Origin: Candidatus Amarobacillus elongatus
GTDB taxonomy: Bacteria > Chloroflexota > Dehalococcoidia > Tepidiformales > Tepidiformaceae
Direction of reading: 5' to 3'
Assembly: GCA_016703545.1 (NCBI GenBank)
Contig: JADJBX010000002.1
Location: 434,001 to 498,000 of the forward strand
Length of the DNA stretch: 64,000 nt
In this document: piece by piece, positions 9,432 through 17,788 of the stretch
How positions within the stretch are numbered: the stretch's first letter is position 1
Layout: every line of letters begins with the position of its first letter
Notes under the pieces: model-generated
Told to the model about the DNA's origin: nothing
The model's input: the letters and a program-made list of their open reading frames with translations, nothing else
Database searches by the model: none
Translations under genes and position numbers: made by a program

Positions 9432-10756
9432 CAGCGGCCCTGCATCCGGCGCTCGGCCGCGTGCGCGTGCCCTTCGAGCCCCTCGGCCCGCGCGAGGATG
9501 CCGGCCATGCGCGCCAGCTCCTCGGTGTCGCCCTCGGGCAGATGGACCACGCTCGTGATCTTCAGGAAGTCGTGCACCGTCAGCGGCGAACTCCAGCGCG
9601 CGCTTCCGCCCGTCGGCATCGTATGGCTTGGCCCGGCGGTGTAGTCGCCGATCGCCTCGGGCGAGGCCTCCCCGAGGAACAGGCCGCCGGCGTTGCGCAC
9701 CTTCGCCGCGTACGCCGCCGGGTTCTCCACGATCAGGCAGAGGTGCTCCGGCGCGTACTCGTTTGCGAGCGCGATGGCGTGGTCGATGTCGTTCACGAGG
9801 ATGCAGCCACCGCGGCCGTCCAGTGCCGCCGTCGCGATCTTCGCCCGCTCGATCGTCCGAAGCTGGCGCGCGATGGCCGCGTTCACTTCGTCCGCGAGGT
9901 AGTGCGACGGCGTGAGCAGGATCGGGCTCGCGAGCGGATCGTGCTCGGCCTGCGCGATCAGGTCGCTCGCGACCATCTCCGGGTCCGCGCTTTCGTCCGC
10001 GATGACCATCGTCTCGGTGGGGGCGTAAATCGCGTCGATGCCCACGTCCCCGAACACCTGCTTCTTCGCAATCGTCACAAACAGGCCGCCGGGGCCGCAG
10101 ATCTTGTCCACCTTCGTCACGCTCTCCGTGCCGTAGGCGAGGGCCGCGACGCCCTGTGCGCCGCCGCACTTGAACACGCCATCGACCCCGGCGATGTCCG
10201 CCGCCACCAGCTTCACCGCCGGGACGGTGCCATCGGGGAGGACCGGGCTCGCCACGTACACCTCGTCGCAGCCGGCGACGCGCGCCGGGATGGCGCACAT
10301 CAGCACCGTGCTCGGCAGCGGCGCGCGTGTCCCCGGTCCGTAGATCGCGACCCTTTCGATGGGCCGCACGACCTGCCCCAGGCCGCCCTGGTTGAAGGTG
10401 AAGAGCGCGCCCCGGAGCTGCTGCTCGTGGTACTGGCGGATGCGCCCGGCCGCGAACTTCAGCGCCTCCACCACCTCCGACGGCACCGCATCGTACGCCG
10501 CGCGTACCTCGTCGGGCGTGACCCGCAGCCCGCCCGTCTGGGCGTTGTCGAACTTCGTGTTGTAGTACCGGACGGCGTTGTCGCCATCCTCGCGCACGTC
10601 GCGGATGACGCGCCGCACGACTTCCTCGGGCGAGAGCTCCTGCCCGAACGCGCGGAAGATCGTCTCCCGCATCTCCATCGGCAGCTCGTCCGTGTCCAGC
10701 GGGCGCCGGGCCAGCAGCGTCTTCCGCCCCTCTTCCGCATTCCGGATTATGCGCAT
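9431..10756 (-). CDS. hisD: Histidinol dehydrogenase
   Basis: 441 residues, zinc and NAD dependent, catalysing the last two oxidations of L-histidinol to L-histidine. Family signatures are clear: VYVASP, FKCGGAQGVAALAYGT, KICGPGGLFVTIAKK, PTETMVIADESAD, QAEHDP (zinc and catalytic region) and YTAGPSHTMPTGGSAR. It overlaps the upstream phospholipase-like gene by 10 bases and hisC by one base. Full length for the family. Confidence 0.96.
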   Translation of the reverse strand: MRIIRNAEEGRKTLLARRPLDTDELPMEMRETIFRAFGQELSPEEVVRRVIRDVREDGDNAVRYYNTKFDNAQTGGLRVTPDEVRAAYDAVPSEVVEALKFAAGRIRQYHEQQLRGALFTFNQGGLGQVVRPIERVAIYGPGTRAPLPSTVLMCAIPARVAGCDEVYVASPVLPDGTVPAVKLVAADIAGVDGVFKCGGAQGVAALAYGTESVTKVDKICGPGGLFVTIAKKQVFGDVGIDAIYAPTETMVIADESADPEMVASDLIAQAEHDPLASPILLTPSHYLADEVNAAIARQLRTIERAKIATAALDGRGGCILVNDIDHAIALANEYAPEHLCLIVENPAAYAAKVRNAGGLFLGEASPEAIGDYTAGPSHTMPTGGSARWSSPLTVHDFLKITSVVHLPEGDTEELARMAGILARAEGLEGHAHAAERRMQGR

Positions 10757-11505
10757 CCCAGGTACCTTTCCAGCGCTGCCGAAACTGCGCTCTTGGAGCG
10801 GTCGATGAACCCCTCGACCTCGGCGCTCGTGATGTGCGCGATTGTCTCATTCAGCAGTTCGGGCAGCGAATCCAGGAACGAACGCAGGCTTTCGCCCTCT
10901 TCCAGCCCGCTGAATCGCAGGTGGTTCGAAATCATCCCCCGCATCCGTTCGTAATCCATCTCGCGGGCCGCGACGTCGTAGGAAACCTGGCGCCAGCGGT
11001 CCAACGTCGCCGGTTCGATGAAGCCGGTGTGGATGTTTTCCACCGTGCAGCTCAGCGCGGAGCACATGTGGCGCTTCAGCTCCGGGTCGTTGCCGTACAC
11101 GCGGTCGAGGTCGAACTGGAGGAGGCGGTCCATCACGTTCGCGCGGATGGCGCCCCCCAGCTCCTCGTGCCGCGCGAAGAACTTGCGGTACATCCCCGTG
11201 ATGTACTGCTCGTCCATCACCAGGTGGCTGATGTACCCGCAAACCCACGCCAGCGTCTCCGCGTTCAGCTGGTCCGGTTCCAGGAAGCGGCCGTGCTGCG
11301 AAAAGAAGCCGCCAACCGAGTCCTGGTGGTCGGGGCCCGAAAGGTCGAAGAAGTGCGTGCTCAGCCGGTCCTGCTTCGTGATCACGCGGATGTCCGGCGA
11401 CGTCGCGCCCAGCAGGAACGGCCCTTGATTCAGCGCGAGCACCTCATGGGCGAGGTCGATCGCCACGTCGCGCGCCAACACCATGTGCAGCGTTATCGGG
11501 GGCAC
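10747..11505 (-). CDS. Zinc-dependent phospholipase C-like protein inside the his operon
   Basis: 252 residues resembling the zinc-dependent phospholipase C/S1-P1-like helical fold: TLHMVLARDVA near the N-terminus, GATSPDIRV, STHFFDL and GYISHLVMDEQY supply the His/Asp residues expected to bind metals. No signal peptide, so probably cytoplasmic. It starts immediately after the hisG stop and runs 10 bases into hisD, so it is cotranslated with histidine enzymes. No histidine-pathway step requires such an enzyme. A phosphatase or phosphohydrolase role is possible because the pathway needs a histidinol-phosphate phosphatase, but this is speculation. Confidence 0.75.
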   Translation of the reverse strand: MPPITLHMVLARDVAIDLAHEVLALNQGPFLLGATSPDIRVITKQDRLSTHFFDLSGPDHQDSVGGFFSQHGRFLEPDQLNAETLAWVCGYISHLVMDEQYITGMYRKFFARHEELGGAIRANVMDRLLQFDLDRVYGNDPELKRHMCSALSCTVENIHTGFIEPATLDRWRQVSYDVAAREMDYERMRGMISNHLRFSGLEEGESLRSFLDSLPELLNETIAHITSAEVEGFIDRSKSAVSAALERYLGCA

Positions 11506-12909
11506 TTACGGCACCGCCTCTGCGACCGACGCCCGCAGCGCCGCCACAAGGTCGTCCAGCAGCGCCGTTCGCGTCGTCACGGGTTCGCTGCGAACGATAA
11601 CGCAGTTGGTCGACTCCATGAACGGGTCCAGCATCTTGAGGCCGTTCGCGCGGATGCTCGTGCCCGTCTCGGTCCCTTCCACGAGGAAGTCGGCGTCTTC
11701 GGGGACGTACCCTTCGCTCGCCCCGGCTACGGGGATGATCGTGGCGTGGTCGAGGTCGAGGTCGCGCGCGAACCGCTCCGCCGTCGCCGGGAACTCGCTC
11801 GCGATGCGCACTCGCCGGCCCAGCGCCCGCCACAGGGGCAGGGCCGCCGCCGTCGTGTCCGCGGGGAACGCCTGGTCCACGACGGGGCCGATCCGGTACC
11901 GGTTGCGGCCCAGGTCCACCGCCATCTCCACCGGTGACCCCGGGAAGCGGCACTGGTGCTCCCACAGCAGGTCCCGCCCGCTGATGCCGATATCGAACAC
12001 ACCCATCGCCACCAGCTGGGGCATGTCCTGGGGGCGGACCACCTTCACCTCGAGCCCCGCGATGCCACTCGCCGGCCGCCGCACGAAGCCGCCTTCGTCG
12101 TACCCCGCGAAGCTCAGCCCGGCGGCGGCGAGGCACGCGGGCGTGTGCCGCTGCGCGTGCCCGTCCGGCACCGCGATGCGCACAACGTCGAGCGACCGCT
12201 GCTCGCGGCGCATCCCGTCCCTGTGATGGTCGTGGGGCATCGAGACCGCCGGCATCTCGGGCGAGAGCAGCCCCTTGAGCTTCGCCAGCACACCGCCAAG
12301 CGGCTTCGTGGCCAGGGCGTCCGCGTTGGCGATCAGCGCGAGCCCGCCGCGGAACACCCGCCACAGCGGGCACAGCCCCATCGCCTCCACCGCGTCCGCT
12401 CCGGGTGCCGGGAGGAGCGCGAAATCGGCATCGTCCGGTGGGTACGCCTCCGCCGATCCCGAGACCGTCAGTAGCCGGTAACCGGGAAAGCGCAGATGGG
12501 TTGCGACGAGGTCGGCGAGGTTGGGCAGTTCCGACGCGATGCGCGCTCCGGCGATGCCCGACGGCACCTCCTCGGTCGCGAGGCCGGAGGAAGCCGCCGC
12601 CGCGAGCCATACCTCCGCCGCCGGGCCCGGCAACCCCCCGATGCGAACGATCCGCTGCAACGGGAAGCGCACCTGCATTTCGCTCAACCACAGGTCGCCG
12701 CAGATGCCGAGGTCGTAGTTCCCCATCGCCACCTGGACCGGGATGTCCTTCTCCCGGAACGCCCGCAGCGTCAGCCCATCGTCCGGCAGCACGGAGCGCA
12801 GGGTGCGCGAACCCGGTTCGTAGCCCGTGGTGGCGATGCCCGCGCCCGCCAGCATCGCCGCGACCGGGCCGCGCGCGTCGCTCGCGGGGAGCGCCAGCTT
12901 CACGTTCAC
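11506..12909 (-). CDS. hisG: Tandem-duplicated ATP phosphoribosyltransferase (HisG-HisG)
   Basis: 467 residues made of two HisG catalytic-domain copies (about 3-220 and 240-467) joined by a His/Arg-rich linker near 225-240. Both copies show the ALPxx/AVPDG start, an AMG-x-(Y/F)D-(L/I)GI strand and an ARIASE/VRIASEFP segment. Only copy 2 keeps the PRPP-binding loop, EGTETGTSIRANGLKML (411-427). Copy 1 has LPAPGADAVEAMGLCPL instead. HisG condenses ATP and PRPP in the first histidine step. There is no C-terminal ACT-like regulatory domain, as expected for the short HisG that needs HisZ, encoded just upstream with a GTGA overlap. Confidence 0.88.
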   Translation of the reverse strand: MNVKLALPASDARGPVAAMLAGAGIATTGYEPGSRTLRSVLPDDGLTLRAFREKDIPVQVAMGNYDLGICGDLWLSEMQVRFPLQRIVRIGGLPGPAAEVWLAAAASSGLATEEVPSGIAGARIASELPNLADLVATHLRFPGYRLLTVSGSAEAYPPDDADFALLPAPGADAVEAMGLCPLWRVFRGGLALIANADALATKPLGGVLAKLKGLLSPEMPAVSMPHDHHRDGMRREQRSLDVVRIAVPDGHAQRHTPACLAAAGLSFAGYDEGGFVRRPASGIAGLEVKVVRPQDMPQLVAMGVFDIGISGRDLLWEHQCRFPGSPVEMAVDLGRNRYRIGPVVDQAFPADTTAAALPLWRALGRRVRIASEFPATAERFARDLDLDHATIIPVAGASEGYVPEDADFLVEGTETGTSIRANGLKMLDPFMESTNCVIVRSEPVTTRTALLDDLVAALRASVAEAVP

Positions 12910-14106
12910 TTGTACTGCACGAGCAGCCCGACGAGGTCGTCGAGCGAGTCGAGGTCGCGGTCGGCGTCCGGGGTGGTCGCGGCGAGGCTGCCTTCACGGA
13001 CGCGCACGGCCACCGCGGCCGCCCCCGGGTCCGTCGCCAGCGACGCCGAGATCCCGCTGCGGTGCAGCGTCTGCGCCACCTGCAGCGCCTCTCCCATGTC
13101 GTCGCTGCCGGCCGGGACCACCGCCACGGTCAGGCGCGGGGCGCTCGACGGCGCCAGGTGATCCGCGAGCCGCCCGGCGTCGAGCGCGAGGCCGCACGCC
13201 GTCCTCGCCGTGCCAGCCAGCCCGGGCGCGTACCGCCCGCCCTTTCCCCATGACTGGCCGTCGGCGTCGAATTCGAACACCACCCCGGTGTAATACTCAA
13301 AGTCCCGCGGGATGCCGAAGTCCACCACGATGTCGCGCCCCGATTGCTCCAGCGCGACCGCCATCGCGCGCAGTTCATCGAGCGCCGCGAGCGCGTCCGG
13401 GAGTACGCCGTCGGCGAGCGCGCGCAGGTTCTCAATCAGCGCGATGCCGCCCGGTGTGACGGCCACGTCGATGAAGGCGGCAAGCCGCGCATCGGTGGCC
13501 ACGCCCGGGCGCAGCGCGCGAATCCCGTGCTCGGTCACCGCGTCCACCATCTCTCCGAAGTCCGCGCCCCCGGCCGCGAGGTTCGCCGCCAGCGCGCGGG
13601 TCACGCCCACGTGCCCGAGCCGCACCGTCGGCCGCATGCCGAGCGCGTCCAGCGTCTCGCACGCCACGGCCACCACTTCGAGATCGGCCAACGCACCGGG
13701 TGCGCCGAGGTATTCGATGCCGATCTGCCAGTCCTCGCGGTCCCCGGTGGCGCTGAAGCGGAACACGTTCTGCACATAGCACATGCGAGCAGGCATCCCC
13801 AGCGCTGCTTCGTTCGCGAGCCGGGCCACGGGAATCGTCGAATCCGGACGCAGAACCACGCGGTCGCCACTCCACCCGTCCCAGTCGAGGAAGGTGTAAA
13901 CGCGTGACAGCATCGCCGGCGTGAGCCCGCCCGCGGACGTGAACAGGCTGTAGGTCTCGATGGTCGGCGTGCGGACCTCTTCGTAACCCCAGCGCGCGGT
14001 CGCGCCCCGGAAGGCGTCCTCCACCCGCCGGAAGGCGCATGCCGGGCGGCAACAGGTCGCGCATGCCGCGGCTGCGCTGGATCGGCACCTCGAATGTCGA
14101 ACTCAT
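12906..14106 (-). CDS. hisZ: ATP phosphoribosyltransferase regulatory subunit HisZ (one frameshift)
   Basis: A histidyl-tRNA-synthetase-like protein that is more likely HisZ than HisS. It has class II synthetase motifs (QRSRGMRDLLPPGMR, VVLRPDSTIPVARL, IGIEYLGAPGALADLEV, FGIPRDFEYYTGVVFE), but the tRNA-synthetase histidine loop is altered and the anticodon domain region is short. HisZ activates and confers feedback control on short HisG. It is the first gene of the his operon and its TGA overlaps the hisG GTG. An extra C near 14030 splits the first ~27 residues; the ATG at 14106 restores a ~400-residue product. Confidence 0.85.
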
Positions 14107-14180
14107 GATCGCTTCGATTCTAGGCATCCCTCGCGAAGGGCATAGCGGCGAACCCCACACCCGGCCGCCTCCCCGGAAGT

Positions 14181-14188
14181 GATACGCT
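14181..14188 (+). promoter_or_regulatory. Putative -10 element close to start codon
   Basis: GATACGCT sits 6-13 bases before the GTG at 14195, so transcripts may be leaderless or nearly so. There is no clear ribosome site. It lies in the 88-bp divergent spacer shared with the his operon. Confidence 0.3.
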
Positions 14189-14194
14189 CAGGGC

Positions 14195-14932
14195 GTGAGC
14201 GAAGAGACCGCGGTCGGGCTCGCCGAAGCCGAGGAGCTGCTCTCCAGCGCGGCCTTCCTCGATTGCCGCTCGCTCTGGCACTCCTCCAACTACGTCTACC
14301 TCGCGCGCCTGTGCGGCCCCGGCGGCGAACCGTTCGCCGCCATCTACAAACCGCTGGCGGGCGAATCGCCGCTCTGGGACTTCCCGGAGGGCCTCTACCG
14401 CCGCGAGGTCGCCGCCTACCAGTACGCGCGCCTCCTCGGCTGGAACTTCATCCCTCCGACGGTGCTGCGCGAAGGGCCCGAGGGCATCGGTTCGCTCCAG
14501 CTCTTCGTCTCGCACGATCGCCAGGCGCACTTCTTCGTTCAGCGCGAGAACCCTGAACTCGTGCCCCAACTGCAGCGCATGGCGGTCTTCGACGCCCTCA
14601 CCAACAACGCCGACCGGAAGGGCGGCCACTGCCTCCTGGACTCCGAGGGCCGCATCTGGGGCATCGACCACGGGCTCTGCTTCCACCCCCAGTACAAGCT
14701 CCGCAGCGTCATCTGGGATTGGGCGGGCGAGCCGATTCCCGCGGGCTGGCTGGACGACGTGGCCACCGCAACGGAGGCCCTCAGGGCCGGCAAGGACGCC
14801 ACACAGGCCCTCGCGAACCTGCTGTCGCCGGGCGAACTCGACGCCCTGGTTGCGCGCTCGGGCGCGCTGCTCGCGACGCGCCGCTTCCCCACGCCCGGGG
14901 AGCAACGGCACTACCCCTGGCCACTCGTGTAG
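14195..14932 (+). CDS. SCO1664-family (PI3K/HipA-like kinase fold) protein
   Basis: 245 residues matching the SCO1664 family, a small kinase-like fold related to phosphatidylinositol 3/4-kinase-type proteins. Key segments are NYVYLARLCGPGGEPFAAIYKP (ATP-lysine region), FDALTNNADRKGGHCLLD (catalytic-loop Asp/Asn) and IWGIDHGLCFH (metal-binding Asp). No membrane segment. In actinobacteria the gene is often beside mycothiol or MSMEG_4193-type phosphomutase genes (family knowledge). No substrate is established. Divergent from the his operon. Confidence 0.8.
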   Translation: MSEETAVGLAEAEELLSSAAFLDCRSLWHSSNYVYLARLCGPGGEPFAAIYKPLAGESPLWDFPEGLYRREVAAYQYARLLGWNFIPPTVLREGPEGIGSLQLFVSHDRQAHFFVQRENPELVPQLQRMAVFDALTNNADRKGGHCLLDSEGRIWGIDHGLCFHPQYKLRSVIWDWAGEPIPAGWLDDVATATEALRAGKDATQALANLLSPGELDALVARSGALLATRRFPTPGEQRHYPWPLV

Positions 14933-14963
14933 CGCGCGCCGCGCATCGCGCCCGCCTAGCCGG

Positions 14964-14969
14964 TACAAT
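14964..14969 (+). promoter_or_regulatory. Putative -10 element (TACAAT)
   Basis: GGTACAAT lies 25-30 bases before the MBL-hydrolase ATG and is followed by a GGAGGG ribosome site. No -35 match. Confidence 0.35.
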
Positions 14970-14993
14970 CCCGCGCCGGAGGGCTCCCACGCC

Positions 14994-15830
14994 ATGCAGA
15001 CCGTCACCATCGGCAACGTCCAGGTCACGCCCGTGCTCGATTGCCCGGTGCTCATGAACCCCCGCACGTTCATTCCCGGTCACGGGGACGAGCTCTCGGC
15101 GGAATACGCGCACCTCGCCGACGAGCGCGGCCTCCTGCCGATGGCCATCACGACCTACCTCATCCGGTCCGAAGGCAAGACGATGCTCGTCGACTCCGGG
15201 CTCGGCGCGCGGAAGCGGCCCGGCTTTCCCCAGGGGCACCTGGACGAGGCGTTGCAGGCCGCCGGCATCGGCCCCGAGGAGATTGACGTCGTCCTGAACA
15301 CGCACCTTCACGTGGACCACGTCGGCTGGAATACCGTCCCCGGCGAGGACGGCCGTCCGCGCATCTTCTTCCCCAACGCCACCTTCGTCTTCCAGCAGCG
15401 CGAATGGGACTACTGGATGACGCCGGAACACATCAACGATCCCCGTCACCCGCACCTCGCCGAGTGCGTGCAGCCGGTGATGGACGCCGGCCGCGTGAAG
15501 CTGCAGGGTGACGGCGAGACCGCCTTCGATACGAACCTCACCTTCGTCGCCAGTCCCGGCCACACGCCCGGCCACGTGGCCATTGGCATCGCCAGCGCAG
15601 GCGAACGCGCCATCATCGTGGGCGATGCGAGCCACCACCCCGTCCACCTCGACCACCCCGATTGGTCCCCCGGCGCCGACCTCGACCCCATCCTCTCCGC
15701 CAAGACGCGCGACGCTCTAATCGAACGCGCCATCGCCGACCAGAGCGTGTGGATGGCCGGTCACTGGCCGTTCCCGGGCATGGGCCGCATTCTCCGGCTT
15801 GACGGGAAACGGGTGTTCCGGGCCCTCTAA
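14994..15830 (+). CDS. MBL-fold metallo-hydrolase (lactonase-like subgroup)
   Basis: 278 residues with the metallo-beta-lactamase fold. The di-zinc motif is NTHLHVDHVGW (HxHxDH), a further ligand His lies in SPGHTPGHVA, and VGDASHHPVH supplies the bridging Asp and last His. The arrangement with an N-terminal TYLIRSEGKTMLVDSGLG resembles the N-acyl homoserine lactonase / esterase-like subgroup. Cytoplasmic, no signal peptide. The start at 14994 follows GGAGGG. Substrate cannot be inferred. Confidence 0.88.
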   Translation: MQTVTIGNVQVTPVLDCPVLMNPRTFIPGHGDELSAEYAHLADERGLLPMAITTYLIRSEGKTMLVDSGLGARKRPGFPQGHLDEALQAAGIGPEEIDVVLNTHLHVDHVGWNTVPGEDGRPRIFFPNATFVFQQREWDYWMTPEHINDPRHPHLAECVQPVMDAGRVKLQGDGETAFDTNLTFVASPGHTPGHVAIGIASAGERAIIVGDASHHPVHLDHPDWSPGADLDPILSAKTRDALIERAIADQSVWMAGHWPFPGMGRILRLDGKRVFRAL

Positions 15831-15881
15831 CCGCCCCCCGGACGTTGCCCGCGTGCGAATCCATGTCGTAGCGTGCCCGGG

Positions 15882-17741
15882 ATGGCACTCCGCCGAACCC
15901 TGCTCGCCGCTGTCGTGGTCATGGTGTTCGCCGCGTGGGCGCTGGCCGCGGCATTGCGCGTTGAGCTCCCCCGGGCGGCTGGCCCCGTCACGATCGTGGT
16001 CACCAGTGCCGCCGATAGCACGTCCCCCGCGGCCGTCTGCCCGGACGACACTCGCTGCACGCTCCGTCGCGCGATCGAGCTCGCCAACGCCGATGCCTCC
16101 GGCTCGCCAGTCGTCATAACGTTCTCGCCGAACACGTTCCCAGGCATCGCCCCCGCCCTTATTCGCCCCTCCACGCCGCTGCCCATCGTCACGCGCGCCC
16201 AGGTGACCATCGAAGCCACCGGTCTCGGCGTGATTGTCGATGGGAGCACGATCGTCGCGCCGAACACGGACGGGTTCACCTTCACCGGCGCCGAGCCGGT
16301 CATCCGCGGGATGATCATCCGCCGGTTCACGGGGACCTGCGTCGCCGTCCTCGCCCCCGGTGCCGTCATCGGTGGCGATGTCTCCGCGCCGCAGGCGAAC
16401 CGCATCGACGATTGCGCCACCGGCATCGCGCTCCGCGGCGCCTCCGCCCAGGTCATGGGCAACCGCATCGGCCTCGCCTCTGCCCCTGATGTGATGACCA
16501 CGGGCGTCCTCGTTGCCGGCTTCGATGCGACCGTCGGTGGCCTTTCAGGAGCGGGCCCGTTCGCGGGCAACACCATCGGCAACGCCATCCTCGCCATTCG
16601 CGTCGGCGAATCCACGGGACCGGTCATCGGCGGCACCACCATCGCCCGCAACACGATCGGCGCCGACGGGGCGACCGCCGCCTTCGTGGGCACTGGCGTC
16701 ACCATCGGCCCCAGCGCCTCCAACGTCCGCGTGGTCCAGAACACCATCACGAACGCGGGCGTTGGCGTGACCGTCTCAGCCGACGCCGGGGGCGTCTCGT
16801 CCACCGGCAACCGCATTCAATCCAACCGCTTCGGCACGTTCCCCGGCATGGCTATCGACCTCGGCGGGGACGGCACCTACAACCCCTCCGACCCCGGGGA
16901 CGCCGACTTGGGGCCGAACAAGCTCATCAACCGCCCGGTTCTTTCGCGCGCGACGCAGGCCCGCGTCACCGGCGAGGCCGGGCTGGCCTGCGCGGGCTGC
17001 ACCGTGGAGTTGTACCGGGCCGCGCACATTCCCGGCAGCCTCGATGGCAACGGCCTCGACCCCGTTCCCACACCCCTCGCCATCGTCGATTCAGCGGGCG
17101 CCTTCGCCTTCGAAGCGCCGCCCGTCGCCCCCGGTGATTGGCTCACGGCACTGGTCACGGACGCCAACGGCAACACATCGGAATTCGGACCGCAGTCGCG
17201 CGTGGGCACCGGTGTGGCCCAGTGCGGCAACACCGCGCTGCTCAAGGGCTGGAACCTGGCGGCGTACTTCGGGCCCGCTCCCGTGCAGCTCGGCAATACC
17301 TTCCCGAACGATGCCAGCCCCATTCGCGCCATCTACCACCTCGACGACGGCACGACCACGTTCACCCGCTGGATCGCTGGCCAACCCGCGGGCCGCACGC
17401 TCACGAGCCTCACGCCCGGCGAGGTGTACTGGTTCCTCGCCGATGCTCCCGTGACGCTCACCGGCGGTTTCTCGCTGACGACGGGGTTGCCCGTCCCGTT
17501 GCGCCAGGGTTGGAACGACTTCGTTTACATCGGCGGCTCCGCCAACGTGGCCGACGCGCTCGCGAGTCTTGGCGGCTCCTACGCGGACCTCTACCGCTTC
17601 GATGCCGCCACCGGCCGCTGGCGCGCCTACGGTTCCCCCGACACGCCGGAGTGGGCCCACGAGTTCAGCACCATCGAAAGCTGCGCCGCCTACCAGGTGT
17701 TCATGAACGGTGTGGCGAACCTCACACCCCTCCAGCCCTGA
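15882..17741 (+). CDS. Exported right-handed beta-helix protein with C-terminal repeat domain
   Basis: About 619 residues. An N-terminal signal/anchor helix (LLAAVVVMVFAAWALAAAL) is followed by a CTLRRAIELANADA segment typical of polymorphic beta-helix exoproteins. Then comes a parallel beta-helix (residues ~80-340) with repeated NRIG, NTIG and GxTI turns, and an Ig-like/carboxypeptidase-regulatory stretch (ARVTGEAGLACAGCTVELYR). The C-terminal ~180 residues hold two GWN repeats (LLKGWNLAAYFG, LRQGWNDFVYIGG). Probably a cell-surface protein. No enzymatic residues are evident. The ATG at 15882 is preferred over GTG 15873. Confidence 0.75.
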   Translation: MALRRTLLAAVVVMVFAAWALAAALRVELPRAAGPVTIVVTSAADSTSPAAVCPDDTRCTLRRAIELANADASGSPVVITFSPNTFPGIAPALIRPSTPLPIVTRAQVTIEATGLGVIVDGSTIVAPNTDGFTFTGAEPVIRGMIIRRFTGTCVAVLAPGAVIGGDVSAPQANRIDDCATGIALRGASAQVMGNRIGLASAPDVMTTGVLVAGFDATVGGLSGAGPFAGNTIGNAILAIRVGESTGPVIGGTTIARNTIGADGATAAFVGTGVTIGPSASNVRVVQNTITNAGVGVTVSADAGGVSSTGNRIQSNRFGTFPGMAIDLGGDGTYNPSDPGDADLGPNKLINRPVLSRATQARVTGEAGLACAGCTVELYRAAHIPGSLDGNGLDPVPTPLAIVDSAGAFAFEAPPVAPGDWLTALVTDANGNTSEFGPQSRVGTGVAQCGNTALLKGWNLAAYFGPAPVQLGNTFPNDASPIRAIYHLDDGTTTFTRWIAGQPAGRTLTSLTPGEVYWFLADAPVTLTGGFSLTTGLPVPLRQGWNDFVYIGGSANVADALASLGGSYADLYRFDAATGRWRAYGSPDTPEWAHEFSTIESCAAYQVFMNGVANLTPLQP

Positions 17742-17755
17742 GTCCGGCCGCGCGC

Positions 17756-17761
17756 GATACT
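17756..17761 (+). promoter_or_regulatory. Putative -10 element (GATACT)
   Basis: GCGATACTT lies 28 bases before the Eis-like ATG, with CCGGAGG as the ribosome site between. No -35 is evident. Confidence 0.3.
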
Positions 17762-17788
17762 TCCTCGACCCCGTCCCCGGAGGCTCAC

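Noticed and set aside
12906..14106. Histidyl-tRNA synthetase (hisS)
   Set aside because: It lies in a his operon directly before a short-form HisG, has altered synthetase motifs and no clear anticodon-binding domain, so HisZ is more likely.
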